A DNA stretch of 64,000 nt, from assembly GCF_030506255.1 (NCBI RefSeq), contig NZ_CP113431.1:434001-498000 (forward strand), written 5' to 3'. Positions 33,574 through 43,404 of this stretch are shown in pieces; the first letter of the stretch is position 1, and each line of letters starts with the position of its first letter. The translations under genes and the position numbers were made by a program. This stretch comes from Nocardioides sp. Arc9.136 (lineage in GTDB: Bacteria > Actinomycetota > Actinomycetes > Propionibacteriales > Nocardioidaceae). A model generated the notes under the pieces. It had not been told where the DNA came from, made no database searches, and worked only from the letters and a program-made list of their open reading frames with translations.

Positions 33574-34583
33574 CCAGCTAGCCCGAGCTCGCCGAGCTGG
33601 TCGGCGAGCGACGCGGCGCCGTCGACCAGCCGGACCCCGGCGGTCGACTCCGAGAACGGCACCACGGCGTAGTGCCGCTCCCGGACCGCGGTCAGCCGGC
33701 TCAGCACCGGGTCGGACTCCAGGTAGGCCCGCTTGTCCGCGGCGGGATCCCAGGCGGCGTCGACGAGCACGATGACGTCGGGGTCGGCCGCCAGCACGTC
33801 CTCCCAGCTGCCCTCGGCCCAGGAGCCGTCGAGGTCGCCGAAGACGTTGTCCGCGCCGACCGCGTCGAGCACCAGCTGGGGCCCGCCCTCGCCGGCGCCC
33901 ACGTTCGGCGACCGGGTGCCGCCGTCCCACCACACGACGTCCAGGCCCGAGCCGGCCGCCTCCTCCTCGAGGTCGGCGAGCCGGTCCTCCTGCTCCGCCC
34001 GGAGCCGGTCGGCCGCCTCGGGGTGGCCCAGCGCGGTCGCGACGTCCTCGACCTCGCCCCAGACCGCCTCGAACGACGCCCCCGGCCGGTCGCCGGCCTC
34101 GGGGCAGCCGAAGGGCGAGAGGTAGGAGCCCACGCCCGCGGCGGCGAGGTCCTCCTGGGTGCCGGCGACGGCGGGCTCGAAGGCGCTGGCGTAGGACGCG
34201 TAGACGAAGTCCGGACCGGCGGCCAGCAGCTGCTCGTTCGTGGGGTACTCCGCCGACAGCACCGGCACCGCGTCGTACGCCGCCCGCCACCGCGGTGGCA
34301 CGGCGTCGTCGAGGTAGGCGGTGCCGGCGAGCTGGTCTGCCAGGCCGAGGGCCAGCACGACCTCGGTGGCGCCCTGGTTGAGGGTGACCACCTCGCTCGG
34401 CGGCTCGGTGACGGTGACCTCGTGGCCACAGCTGGTGACGGTGACCGGGCGGTCGGCGGCCCCGGGCGGGGCCGGCTCGGCGGCCGGTGCGCCGGTGCAC
34501 CCGGACAGCAGCCCGGTGGTGAGGACGGCCGCTGCGAGCAGGGCCGCGGGGGGTCGGGTGGGCAGGACGGTACGACGGATCAT
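33570..34583 (-). CDS. btuF: Corrinoid-binding lipoprotein of ABC importer
   Basis: 337 residues, ATG start. A lipoprotein signal with lipobox LLSGC anchors it outside the membrane. The two-lobed helical-backbone binding-protein fold (type III) is shown by VVTLNQGATEVVLALGLADQ and the C-terminal DVIVLVDAAW region. It lies directly downstream of a cobalamin riboswitch and heads a btuF-btuC-btuD operon, so it should capture cobalamin or an incomplete corrinoid. Confidence 0.85.
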   Translation of the reverse strand: MIRRTVLPTRPPAALLAAAVLTTGLLSGCTGAPAAEPAPPGAADRPVTVTSCGHEVTVTEPPSEVVTLNQGATEVVLALGLADQLAGTAYLDDAVPPRWRAAYDAVPVLSAEYPTNEQLLAAGPDFVYASYASAFEPAVAGTQEDLAAAGVGSYLSPFGCPEAGDRPGASFEAVWGEVEDVATALGHPEAADRLRAEQEDRLADLEEEAAGSGLDVVWWDGGTRSPNVGAGEGGPQLVLDAVGADNVFGDLDGSWAEGSWEDVLAADPDVIVLVDAAWDPAADKRAYLESDPVLSRLTAVRERHYAVVPFSESTAGVRLVDGAASLADQLGELGLAG

Positions 34584-34625
34584 CGGTGGTGCTCTCTTCC
34601 AGGAACCCTCGTGGAGGTGAAGCGC

Positions 34626-34790
34626 CGTGGCCGGTCTCCTGGCTCGCGCATCGACGTCCGACGACCGACCTTCCCAGGCTTGCGCCCAGTGGTCCTGACA
34701 CCTGGGGTGTCAGTGAGGTCGCGGGACTCCGCGCTCACAGTGGCGAGGGCCGCGCCGGTCTTGCACCGGCTTCCCGTGCACCACGGCACG
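34626..34790 (-). promoter_or_regulatory. Cobalamin riboswitch upstream of btuFCD
   Basis: On the complement strand the conserved landmarks appear in order: GCCACTGT (34741-34748 region), CCACTGGG (34685-34692), GGGAAGG (34669-34675) and a textbook B12 box AGCCAGGAGACCGGCC (34629-34644). The btuF start codon is about 43 bases further on. Binding of adenosylcobalamin or a related corrinoid should shut off the importer operon. The 5' half of the aptamer overlaps the last codons of cobK. Confidence 0.93.
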
Positions 34791-35568
34791 CGGAACGTAC
34801 CACCGTGGCGTCGGCGCCACCGGCACGGTCCGCGGCGGGTCGGGCCGGCTGGGCGAGCACCCACTCCAGGGCCGGTCCCGCGGCGTCCACGACCGGCGTC
34901 CGCGGGTCCGGCGCGGGGCGCGCGATCACGACGACCGGCACGCCCAGGTGGGCGGCGGCCTGCAGCTTGGGCCAGGTGTGGGAGCCGCCGGAGTCCTTGG
35001 TCACCAACACGTCGGAGCCGTGCTCGCGCATGACCGCGAGCTCGCCGTCGAGCGTGTACGGCCCCCGGCTGGCGAGCAGGCGCCAGGCCGCGGGCAGCTC
35101 GAGGTCGGGCGGGTCCACGACCCGGGCGAGCACGGCGAGCGGGCCGAGGTCGGGCACGAAGCGGGCCAGCTCCTGGCGGCCGACGGTCAGGAACGGCCGG
35201 GCGCCGAGCGCCGCCGCCCGCGCGGCGGCCCCGTCGTGGGTGTCGACGACGTGCCAGGCCGGGTCCCGCTCCCAGCCGGGTCGCTCCAGCCGCAGCAGCG
35301 GCACGGACTCCGCGGCGCACGCCGCGACGGCGTTGGCGCTGATCCCGCGGGCGAAGGGGTGGGTCGCGTCGACGACCACGTCGTACGCCGCCAGCGCGGC
35401 GCGCAGGCCGTCCACCCCGCCGAAGCCGCCGATCCGCACCGGGCCGACCGGCAGCCGGGGCCGCGCCACCCGGCCGGCCAGCGAGGACGTCACGTCCACC
35501 CCGCCGTCGACGAGCACCCGGGCCAGCTCGCGGGCCTCGCCGGTGCCCCCGAGCAGCAGCACCCTCAC
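34735..35568 (-). CDS. cobK: Precorrin-6A reductase
   Basis: 277 residues, GTG start in a GTGA overlap with cob[20 protein letters not shown] at the N-terminus, [17 protein letters not shown] in the middle and [19 protein letters not shown] near the end are the standard CobK/CbiJ motifs. The enzyme uses NADPH to reduce precorrin-6A to precorrin-6B. The last 25 residues (Arg/Ala/Pro-rich) run into the downstream riboswitch and look like a dispensable tail. It is the last gene of the cobN-cobF-cobQ-cobK set. Confidence 0.93.
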   Translation of the reverse strand: MRVLLLGGTGEARELARVLVDGGVDVTSSLAGRVARPRLPVGPVRIGGFGGVDGLRAALAAYDVVVDATHPFARGISANAVAACAAESVPLLRLERPGWERDPAWHVVDTHDGAAARAAALGARPFLTVGRQELARFVPDLGPLAVLARVVDPPDLELPAAWRLLASRGPYTLDGELAVMREHGSDVLVTKDSGGSHTWPKLQAAAHLGVPVVVIARPAPDPRTPVVDAAGPALEWVLAQPARPAADRAGGADATVVRSACRGAREAGARPARPSPL

Positions 35569-37055
35569 CGGCTCGACCCGTCCAGGCCGAGGGTGAGCGT
35601 GGGCAGGTCGGCCGGCGCCCCGTGCCGGGCGAGGTCCAGCAGCACGTCGACGTCGAGGTGCTCCTCGACGAGGTCGGCCAGCAGCTCCATGCGGTGCTCG
35701 CGGGCGGCGGCGAAGGACACCCCGGACGGCTCGACCCCGACGAGGTCGGCGAGGAGCGCCGCCCGGAAGTCGTCCCCCTCCAGGCTGCCGTGCCACATCG
35801 TCCCCAGGACGTGCCCGGACCGGGCGCCGCCGAGGAACTCCTCCGCACCGTCGTCGCGCGCGACCCGCCCGTGGTGGATCTCGTAGCCGCTCGTGGCGGC
35901 CCCGAGGGCCGCGCCGGCCGGCAGCCGGAGGACCTTGTCGCGGGCGAAGGTGGTGCGCACCGGGAGCAGCCCGAGCCCGGCGGCGCGCGCCCCGGCCGGG
36001 CCCTCGACGCCGTCGGGGTCGAGGACCTCGGTGCCGAGCATCTGGAAGCCGCCGCAGATCCCCAGCAACGGCCGCCCGGCGCGGACGTGCCGCTCGAGGG
36101 CCACGTCGAGGCCGCGGTCCCGCAGCCAGGCCAGGTCGGCCAGCGTGGCACGGGTGCCGGGCAGCACGACGAGGTGGGCGTCGGCCAGGTCGCGCGGGTC
36201 GGAGGCGAAGACGACGTCGAGGTCCGGCTCCAGCCCGAGCGCGTCGACGTCGGTGAAGTTGCTGATCCGCGGGAGCCGCACCACCGCGACCCGGACGCGG
36301 GCCGCACCGCCCGCACGGCGACCCTCGAGGTCGAGGGCGTCCTCGGAGTCCAGCCACAGGTCGGGGTGCCAGGGCAGCACGCCGTGGACCGGGCGCCCGG
36401 TCAGCTCTACGAGCCGCTCCAGCCCGGGCCGCAGCAGGCCGAGGTCGCCGCGGAACTTGTTGACCACGAACCCCGCCACCAGCGCCTGGTCGGCCGGGTC
36501 GAGCACCGCCAGGGTCCCGAGCATCGCGGCGAACAGCCCGCCGCGGTCGATGTCGCCCACGACGACCACCGGCAGGTCGGCGTGCCGGGCCAGCCCGAGG
36601 TTGACGTAGTCGCTCGCGCGCAGGTTGACCTCCGCCGGGCTCCCGGCGCCCTCGGCGACCACGACGTCGAACCGCGCGGCCAGGTCGTCGTACGCCGCGT
36701 GCGCGGCCGCCGCGAGGTGGCGGCGGCCGGTCGCGAAGTCGGTCGCGGCCACCTCCCCGGCCGGTCGCCCCATCACCACGACGTGGCTGCGGCGGTCCGA
36801 GCCGGGCTTGAGGAGCACCGGGTTCATCGCCGGCTCCGGGGCGACCCGGGCGGCCAGCGCCTGCACCCACTGGGCGCGGCCGATCTCGGCCGGGGCGCCG
36901 TCCCGGTCGAGGCACACCATGGAGTTGTTGGACATGTTCTGGGCCTTGTACGGCGCCACCGCGACCCCGCGGCGGGCGAACGCGCGGCACAGGCCGGTGG
37001 TGACGACCGACTTGCCGGCGTCCGACGTCGTGCCGGCGACGAGCAGGCCGCTCAC
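35565..37055 (-). CDS. cobQ: Cobyric acid synthase
   Basis: 496 residues, GTG start overlapping cobF by GTGA. The N-terminal ATP-binding P-loop-type domain has [16 protein letters not shown] and [13 protein letters not shown]. The C-terminal glutamine amidotransferase domain has the nucleophile Cys in [10 protein letters not shown] and the catalytic His in SGYEIHHGR. It amidates four side chains of adenosyl-cobyrinic acid diamide using glutamine, a late step of cobalamin synthesis. Confidence 0.95.
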   Translation of the reverse strand: MSGLLVAGTTSDAGKSVVTTGLCRAFARRGVAVAPYKAQNMSNNSMVCLDRDGAPAEIGRAQWVQALAARVAPEPAMNPVLLKPGSDRRSHVVVMGRPAGEVAATDFATGRRHLAAAAHAAYDDLAARFDVVVAEGAGSPAEVNLRASDYVNLGLARHADLPVVVVGDIDRGGLFAAMLGTLAVLDPADQALVAGFVVNKFRGDLGLLRPGLERLVELTGRPVHGVLPWHPDLWLDSEDALDLEGRRAGGAARVRVAVVRLPRISNFTDVDALGLEPDLDVVFASDPRDLADAHLVVLPGTRATLADLAWLRDRGLDVALERHVRAGRPLLGICGGFQMLGTEVLDPDGVEGPAGARAAGLGLLPVRTTFARDKVLRLPAGAALGAATSGYEIHHGRVARDDGAEEFLGGARSGHVLGTMWHGSLEGDDFRAALLADLVGVEPSGVSFAAAREHRMELLADLVEEHLDVDVLLDLARHGAPADLPTLTLGLDGSSR

Positions 37056-37807
37056 CGCGCGGGCCGTGCGGGCTGCTCGGCCGGCGCGCGCAGGAGGTAG
37101 GCGTCCATCACCCAGCCGGCCTCCCGGCGCGCCTCGGCCCGGGCGGACCGGACGTCGGCGAGCACGTCCCCGACCCGGCCCGCGACGAGGCGCTCGCCGA
37201 CGGCCCCGAGGTTCGCGCCCCACCAGATCCGCCAGTCGGCCAGGGCGACCAGCCCGTCCAGGCTCGCGCCCGAGCCGAGCATCACCACGAGGTTCTCCTG
37301 GCCGGCCAGGACGTCCTGGGCCAGCCGGCGCGCGGTGGTGAGGTGCACCGGCTGGCCGATGTCGTGCAGCACCACCCGGTGCCGGGCGGCCAGCACCTGC
37401 GGGGCGCTGATGCCCGGCACCACGTCCCAGGTCAGCGGCGTCCGCTCGGCGGCCTGCTCGACCACCCGCAGCGTGGAGTCGTAGAGCGACGGGTCGCCCC
37501 ACGCCAGGAACGCCGCGGTCCCGCCGCGGGCGGCCAGCTCCGCGGCGTACAGCTCGACCCGCTCAGCGTGCCACGCCCGCACGGCGGCGGGGTAGTCCGG
37601 CGGTCGCTCCCGGTCGCGCCGGGGGTCGGTCACCTCGACCAGGGGGAGGTCGAGCTCGGCGCAGACCTGCCGGCGCACCTCCAGCAGCTCGTCCTCGCCG
37701 CTCTTGCGCGCGGCCAGCACGTAGTCGGCACCGCGCAGCGCCCGGTCGCCCTCGCGGGTCAGGTGGTGGGGGCCCATGCCGATCCCCACCACGTGGACGT
37801 GGGTCAC
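37052..37807 (-). CDS. cobF: Precorrin-6A synthase (deacetylating)
   Basis: 251 residues, GTG start overlapping cobN by GTGA. It is a SAM-dependent tetrapyrrole methyltransferase: [33 protein letters not shown] and [35 protein letters not shown] is specific to CobF, which methylates C1 and removes the acetyl fragment in the aerobic pathway. Its presence with cobN shows oxygen-dependent corrin synthesis. Confidence 0.92.
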   Translation of the reverse strand: MTHVHVVGIGMGPHHLTREGDRALRGADYVLAARKSGEDELLEVRRQVCAELDLPLVEVTDPRRDRERPPDYPAAVRAWHAERVELYAAELAARGGTAAFLAWGDPSLYDSTLRVVEQAAERTPLTWDVVPGISAPQVLAARHRVVLHDIGQPVHLTTARRLAQDVLAGQENLVVMLGSGASLDGLVALADWRIWWGANLGAVGERLVAGRVGDVLADVRSARAEARREAGWVMDAYLLRAPAEQPARPAR

Positions 37808-40800
37808 CGCGGCCCGCCCGCGCCCTCGCCGGCGCCGTCGTCCTCGAGGTCGCCCTCGACCTCGAGGTAGACCTTCTGCAGGGAGGCGAGCGTCTCGGGG
37901 TCCGGCACCTCCCACAGGCCCCGGTCGGCGGCCTCGTGCAGGCGCTCGACGATGCCGCGCAGCGCCCACGGGTTGGAGCGGCGCAGGAAGTCCTGGTTGG
38001 TCTCGTCGAGGACGTAGGAGGCGGCCAGCGACTCGTACATCCAGTCGTGCACCACCCCGGCGGTCGCGTCGAAGCCGAAGAGGTAGTCCACGGTCGCGGC
38101 GAGCTCGAAGGCGCCCTTGTAGCCGTGCCGCTGCATCGCGGCGATCCAGCGCGGGTTGACCACGCGGGCCCGGAAGACGCGGTTGGTCTCCTCCTGCAGG
38201 CTGCGGGTCCGCACCGCGTCGGGGGAGGTGGAGTCGCCGACGTACGCCTTGGGGTCCGCGCCGGTCAGCGCGCGGACGGTGGCGACCATCCCGCCGTGGT
38301 ACTGGAAGTAGTCGTCGGAGTCGGCGATGTCGTGCTCGGTGCTGTCGACGTTCTTGGCGGCCACCTTGATCCGGCGGTACGCCGTGCGCATGTCGTCGGC
38401 GGCCGGCGCACCGTCGAGGCCGCGGCCGTAGGCGAAGCCGCCCCACGCGGTGTAGACCTCGGCCAGGTCGGCGTCGTCGCGCCAGCTGCCGGACTCGACG
38501 ACCTGGAGGATGCCCGCGCCGTAGGACCCGGGCTTGGAGCCGAAGATCCGCGTGGTGGCCCGGCGCTCGTCGCCGTGCTCGGCGAGGTCGGCCCGGGCGT
38601 GCGCGCGGACGAAGTTGACGTCGTCGGGCTCGTCGAGGGCCGCGACCATCCGCACCGCGTCGTCGAGCATGGCGACCACGTGGGGGAAGGCGTCGCGGAA
38701 GAACCCCGAGATCCGGACCGTGACGTCGATGCGGGGCCGGCCGAGCTCCTCGAGGTCGATCACCGCCAGCTCCCCGACGCGCCGCGACATCTCGTCCCAC
38801 ACCGGCCGCACGCCGAGCAGCGCCAGCACCTCCGCGACGTCGTCGCCGGAGGTCCGCATCGCGCTGGTGCCCCACACCGAGAGGCCGACCGAGGTCGGGT
38901 GCTCCCCGGTCTCCTCGAGGTAGCGCTGCACCAGCGACTCGGCCATCGCCTGGCCGGTCTGCCAGGCCAGCCGCGACGGCACCGCCCGGGGGTCGACGGT
39001 GTAGAAGTTGCGTCCCGTCGGCAGCACGTTGACCAGGCCGCGCAGCGGCGAGCCGGACGGGCCGGCGGCGACGTACCCGCCGTCGAGCGCGTGCAGCAGG
39101 GTGTCCATCTCGTCGGTCGTGGCCGCGAGCCGGGGGACCACCTCGGTGGCGGCGAACCGCAGCGCCGCGCGCACGTCGGCGTCCTCGTGCAGCCCGTCGA
39201 CGGCGGCGGGGTCCCAGCCGGCCCCGGCGAGTGCGGTGACCAGGCCCCGGGCCCGCTCCTCGAAGGCGTCCACCTCGGCCGTGCCGGCGCCCTCGGTGAG
39301 CCCGAGCGCGGCCCGCAGGCCGGGGACGGCGTGCCCGACGCCGCCCCAGACCTGCGAGGCGCGCAGGATGGCCAGCACCAGGTTGACCAGCGCCTCGCCG
39401 GTCGGCGGCTGGCCCAGCACGTGGAGCCCGTCGCGGATCTGGACGTCCTTGATCTCGCAGAGCCAGCCGTCGACGTGCAGCAGGAAGTCGTCGAAGTCGT
39501 CGTCCTCGGGCCGCTCCTCGAGGCCGAGGTCGCGGTGCAGCTCGGCGGCGCGCATGAGGGCCCAGATCTCACCGCGGATCGCCGGGAGCTTCGCCGGGTC
39601 CATCGCGGCGATGTTGCCGTGCTCGTCGAGCAGCTGCTCGAGGCGGGCGATGTCGCCGTAGGACTCCGCCCGCGCCATCGGCGGGACGAGGTGGTCGACG
39701 ATCGTGGCGTGGGCGCGGCGCTTGGCCTGCGCGCCCTCCCCGGGGTCGTTGACGAGGAAGGGGTAGAACAGCGGCAGGTCGCCGAGCGCCGCGTCGGTGC
39801 CGCAGGCCGCGGACAGCGCGGCGTTCTTGCCCGGCAGCCACTCCAGGGACCCGTGCTTGCCCAGGTGCACCACGGCATGGGCGCCGAAGCCGCCCTCGGC
39901 CGCGGGCGCCTCGAGCCAGCGGTACGCCGCGAGGTAGTGGTGGGTGGGGGCGAGGTCGGGGTCGTGGTAGATCGCCACCGGGTTCTCCCCGAAGCCGCGC
40001 GGCGGCTGGATCAGCAGCACGACGTTGCCGGCGACGAGCGTGGCCAGCACGATCTCGCCGGCGTCGTTGACGAACAGGGTGCCGGGCGCCTCGCCCCAGG
40101 CCTCGGCCATCCCGTCGCGCAGCGCGGCCGGCAGGTCGGCGGTCCACGCGGCGTACTGCTCGGGGGTGATCCGCACGTGGGCGTCGGTGAGCTGGCCGGA
40201 GGTCAGCCACTCCTCGTCCTGGCCGCCGGCGGCGATCATCGCGTGGATGAGCGCGTCGCCGGCCTCGGTGTCGTCCTCGAGGTCGAGCCCCGGGACGGCG
40301 CCGGGGCCGCCGAGGTCGTAGCCGGCGTCGCGCAGCCGGCGCAGCAGCCGGACGGTCGAGACGGGGGTGTCGAGCCCGACGGCGTTGCCGATCCGCGCGT
40401 GCTTGGTGGGGTATGCCGAGAGCACGAGCGCCAGCTTCTTCTCGCTGTTGGGCACGTGGCGCAGCCGGGCGTGGTTGATCGCCAGGCCGGCGACGCGGCG
40501 GCAGCGCTCGGGGTCGGCGACGTAGCGGGGGAGCCCGTCGGCGTCGATCTCCTTGAACGAGAACGGCACGGTGATGACCCGGCCGTCGAACTCCGGGATC
40601 GCGACCTGGTTGGCCGAGTCCAGCGGCGTCACCCCGTCGTCGTTGGCCTCCCACTCCGCCCGGCTGCTGGTCAGGCACAGCCCCTGCAGGACGGGGACGT
40701 CGAGCGCGGCGATCCGCTCCACGTCCCAGCTCTCGTCGTCGCCCCCGGCGCTGGCCGAGGCCGGCACGCTGCCGCCCGCCGCGAGCACGGTGACGACGAG

Positions 40801-41451
40801 CGCGTCGAGCTCGCCGAGGGCCTCGAACAGCTCGTCGGGCGCGCTGCGCAGGGACCCGGCGAAGACCGGCACCCCGACGGCCCGGCCGGTCGCGTCGATC
40901 GCGTCGGCCAGGGCGTGGACGAAGGCGGTGTTCCCGCTGGCCTGGTGGGCCCGGTAGTACAGGACGCCCACCCGGGGGAGGGACGGGTCGACGGGCCGGT
41001 CGGCCGCCTGCGGGCGCTGGGCGAGGCCCCAGGACGGGATCTGCGCCGGCGGCTCGAAGCCCTCGCCGGTGAGCAGCACGGTGTCGGAGAGGAACGCGTG
41101 CAGCTGGGCGAGGTTGTCCGGGCCGCCCTCGGCGAGGTAGCGGTGCGCCTCGGCGGCCACGCCGATCGGCACGGTCGACAGCTCCATCAGCTCCGCGCTC
41201 GGCTGCTGCTCCCCGCCGAGCACCACCACCGGCACCCCGGTCTCCCGGATCCGCCGGAACCCCCCGCACAGGTCCTGCGGCCCGCCGAGGATGCGGGCGA
41301 CGACCAGGTCGGCGCCCTCGATGGTCTCGGCCATCGACTGGTGGCCGGGCCGGGACGGGTTCGCCAAGGTGTAGTCCGCGCCGCTCGCGCGGGCCGACAG
41401 CAGGTCGGTGTCGGACGTGGAGAGCAGGCAGATGCGCGTGGACGCGGCCAT
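37804..41451 (-). CDS. cobN: Cobaltochelatase subunit CobN
   Basis: 1215 residues. The ATG at 41451 has GGAGGAGG about eight bases upstream. It is the large chelatase subunit that inserts cobalt into hydrogenobyrinic acid diamide. Recognisable segments are the N-terminal DLVVARILGGP, LSAYPTKHARIGNAVGLDTP, VHLGKHGSLEWLPGKNAALS, RIFGSKPGSYGAGILQVVES and GGMVATVRALTGADPK near the C-terminus, as in CobN/ChlH proteins. The CobS/CobT-type ATPase partners are not in the window. A riboswitch lies directly upstream, so it heads a cobalamin-repressed operon. Confidence 0.95.
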   Translation of the reverse strand: MAASTRICLLSTSDTDLLSARASGADYTLANPSRPGHQSMAETIEGADLVVARILGGPQDLCGGFRRIRETGVPVVVLGGEQQPSAELMELSTVPIGVAAEAHRYLAEGGPDNLAQLHAFLSDTVLLTGEGFEPPAQIPSWGLAQRPQAADRPVDPSLPRVGVLYYRAHQASGNTAFVHALADAIDATGRAVGVPVFAGSLRSAPDELFEALGELDALVVTVLAAGGSVPASASAGGDDESWDVERIAALDVPVLQGLCLTSSRAEWEANDDGVTPLDSANQVAIPEFDGRVITVPFSFKEIDADGLPRYVADPERCRRVAGLAINHARLRHVPNSEKKLALVLSAYPTKHARIGNAVGLDTPVSTVRLLRRLRDAGYDLGGPGAVPGLDLEDDTEAGDALIHAMIAAGGQDEEWLTSGQLTDAHVRITPEQYAAWTADLPAALRDGMAEAWGEAPGTLFVNDAGEIVLATLVAGNVVLLIQPPRGFGENPVAIYHDPDLAPTHHYLAAYRWLEAPAAEGGFGAHAVVHLGKHGSLEWLPGKNAALSAACGTDAALGDLPLFYPFLVNDPGEGAQAKRRAHATIVDHLVPPMARAESYGDIARLEQLLDEHGNIAAMDPAKLPAIRGEIWALMRAAELHRDLGLEERPEDDDFDDFLLHVDGWLCEIKDVQIRDGLHVLGQPPTGEALVNLVLAILRASQVWGGVGHAVPGLRAALGLTEGAGTAEVDAFEERARGLVTALAGAGWDPAAVDGLHEDADVRAALRFAATEVVPRLAATTDEMDTLLHALDGGYVAAGPSGSPLRGLVNVLPTGRNFYTVDPRAVPSRLAWQTGQAMAESLVQRYLEETGEHPTSVGLSVWGTSAMRTSGDDVAEVLALLGVRPVWDEMSRRVGELAVIDLEELGRPRIDVTVRISGFFRDAFPHVVAMLDDAVRMVAALDEPDDVNFVRAHARADLAEHGDERRATTRIFGSKPGSYGAGILQVVESGSWRDDADLAEVYTAWGGFAYGRGLDGAPAADDMRTAYRRIKVAAKNVDSTEHDIADSDDYFQYHGGMVATVRALTGADPKAYVGDSTSPDAVRTRSLQEETNRVFRARVVNPRWIAAMQRHGYKGAFELAATVDYLFGFDATAGVVHDWMYESLAASYVLDETNQDFLRRSNPWALRGIVERLHEAADRGLWEVPDPETLASLQKVYLEVEGDLEDDGAGEGAGGPR

Positions 41452-41499
41452 GGCCGGGTTCCTCCTCCGGGGTTCTCGCCCCGTCGAACGGTCGGATCG

Positions 41500-41603
41500 A
41501 GCCCCAGCGCAAGTGTCTGGCTGACGGCCCGGAGGCCGCGTCACAGTGGCGGAACCGCCCCGGAGTCTCACCGGGTTCCTGTGCGAGAGGCGTGCCCGGC
41601 ACC
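41500..41603 (-). promoter_or_regulatory. Cobalamin riboswitch upstream of cobN
   Basis: On the complement strand: AGGAACCCGGTGAGACTCC (41562-41580), CCGCCACTGTGA (41541-41552) and a diverged B12-box region CAGCCAGACACTTGCGCTG (41504-41523). These are the core features of the cobalamin aptamer, in a shorter form than the btuF one. The cobN start is about 50 bases downstream. It should repress the biosynthetic operon when the coenzyme is plentiful. Confidence 0.88.
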
Positions 41604-41799
41604 CTACGGGAGCGCGGCGTCGCGCGGGCGTTCCCCGGCACCCGGCGGCACCGGAGCCGCACCGGGCTGCACCGCTGCTGTGGCGCACCTCTCAGCCCGG
41701 GACCCTCCCGACCGGGGCACTGACAAGGGTGCGGTATGGCCCCGTCACAGTGGGTCGTCGGCAAGGAAGCCCTGCGCTGAGCGATCAGGAGAACGACCC
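41604..41799. other. Intergenic region between cobN riboswitch and mqo
   Basis: With the riboswitch this makes a 348-base stretch (41452-41799) without a gene. It should hold divergent promoters for the cobN transcript and mqo. A CTGACA at 41720-41725 could be a -35 for mqo, but no good -10 is spaced correctly. AGGAG at 41787-41791 is the mqo ribosome site. No other structure was recognised. Confidence 0.5.
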
Positions 41800-43356
41800 G
41801 TGCAGCCTGACGGTAACGACGTCCACAGCACCTCCGCCACGAGCGGTCCCGCCCACGACGGGCCGCCCGGCGCGGCAGGGTCGTCGGCGGCGTACGACGC
41901 GCTCCTCGTGGGCGGCGGGATCATGTCCGCCACCCTCGCGACGCTGCTGCACCAGGTCGAGCCGACCTGGCGGATCGGCATCGTCGAGCGCCTCGACGAG
42001 CTGGCCCAGGAGTCCTCGGGGCCGTGGAACAACGCGGGCACCGGGCACGCCGCGCTGTGCGAGCTGAACTACTCGCCGCAGCGGCCCGACGGGTCGGTCG
42101 ACGTCAGCAAGGCGATCGAGGTCAACGAGCAGTTCCAGGTCACCCGGCAGCTGTGGTCCTTCCTCGTCGAGAACGGCGCGCTGCCGGACCCCTCGACGTT
42201 CATCCACCCCAGCCCGCACCTGTCGTTCGTGTGGGGTGCCGAGAACGTCGAGTACCTCCGCCGCCGCCACGCGCTGCTCGCCGAGCACCCGCTCTTCGCC
42301 GGCATCGAGCTCACCGAGGACCCCGACGTCATCGCCGAGTGGGCGCCGCTGCTGATGGCGGGCCGGGACCGCTCCGAGCCGGTCGCGGCGACCCGTGCCC
42401 TCGGCGGCACCGACGTCGACTTCGGCTCGCTGACCCGGCAGCTGGTCACCGGCCTCGCCGACAGCGGGGCCGTGCGCCTGCACCTCGGCACCGAGGTGCG
42501 CCGGCTGACCCGCACCCCCGAGGGCTGGCACGTGACCGGCACGCACGACTTCGACACCACCGCACGCTTCGTGTTCGTCGGCGCCGGCGGGCAGGCGCTG
42601 ACCCTGCTCCAGCGCTCGGGCATCGAGGAGATCCGCGGCTACGGCGGCTTCCCGGTCAGCGGCGAGTTCTGGCGCACGACCAACCCCGAGATCGTCGCCC
42701 GGCACCAGGCCAAGGTCTACGGCAAGGCCGCCGTCGGCGCCCCGCCGATGTCGGTCCCGCACCTCGACACCCGGGTCGTCGACGGCGCCCCGAGCCTGAT
42801 GTTCGGGCCGTACGCCGGCTTCAGCCCGCGCTTCCTCAAGCACGGCTCGCTCTTCGACCTGCTGCGGTCGGTGCGGCTGCACAACCTGCGGCCGATGCTG
42901 CAGGCCGGCCTGCGCAACCTCGGCCTCGTCGTCTACCTGGTCCAGCAGCTGCTGGCCAGCAAGAAGGCTCAGCTGAAGGAGCTCCAGGCGTTCTTCCCCG
43001 ACGCCCGCGCGGAGGACTGGGAGAAGATCACCGCCGGCCAGCGCGTCCAGGTGATCAAGGACGTCCCGGGCCAGGGGGGCGTGCTGCAGTTCGGCACCGA
43101 GGTGATCACCGCCCGGGACGGCAGCATCGCCGGCCTGCTCGGCGCCTCGCCGGGCGCCTCGACCGCCGTCCCGGCGATGCTCGACGTGATGGCCCGCTGC
43201 TTCCCCGACGAGATGGCCGACTGGCGTCCCTCGCTGGAGAAGGCGATCCCCAGCTACGGCCGCCGGCTCAGCGACGACCCGGAGCTGGCGCGCACGGTCC
43301 TCGCCCAGACGTCGTACAGCCTCGACCTCGACGGCGCGGCCCCGCCCACCCGCTGA
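41800..43356 (+). CDS. mqo: Malate:quinone oxidoreductase
   Basis: 518 residues, GTG at 41800 with AGGAG eight bases before it. The N-terminal FAD site is DALLVGGGIMSATLATLL, followed by WNNAGTGHAALCELNYSP, GGTDVDFGSLTRQL and MFGPYAGFSPRFLKHGS, all hallmark Mqo blocks. The enzyme is a peripheral membrane flavoprotein that oxidises malate to oxaloacetate and gives electrons to quinone, replacing or supplementing malate dehydrogenase in the TCA cycle. About 30 extra N-terminal residues precede the FAD fold. Confidence 0.95.
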   Translation: MQPDGNDVHSTSATSGPAHDGPPGAAGSSAAYDALLVGGGIMSATLATLLHQVEPTWRIGIVERLDELAQESSGPWNNAGTGHAALCELNYSPQRPDGSVDVSKAIEVNEQFQVTRQLWSFLVENGALPDPSTFIHPSPHLSFVWGAENVEYLRRRHALLAEHPLFAGIELTEDPDVIAEWAPLLMAGRDRSEPVAATRALGGTDVDFGSLTRQLVTGLADSGAVRLHLGTEVRRLTRTPEGWHVTGTHDFDTTARFVFVGAGGQALTLLQRSGIEEIRGYGGFPVSGEFWRTTNPEIVARHQAKVYGKAAVGAPPMSVPHLDTRVVDGAPSLMFGPYAGFSPRFLKHGSLFDLLRSVRLHNLRPMLQAGLRNLGLVVYLVQQLLASKKAQLKELQAFFPDARAEDWEKITAGQRVQVIKDVPGQGGVLQFGTEVITARDGSIAGLLGASPGASTAVPAMLDVMARCFPDEMADWRPSLEKAIPSYGRRLSDDPELARTVLAQTSYSLDLDGAAPPTR

Positions 43357-43404
43357 GCGGGCGCCGGGGCCGCGGTCCCGGGGTGGACCCGGTCGCCGGT
43401 GGGT

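Noticed and set aside
37936..41799. Long + strand open frame antisense to cobN and fused in frame to mqo
   Set aside because: It is a shadow of cobN. Mqo begins at the GTG at 41800, which has its own ribosome site, and the upstream residues show no domain.
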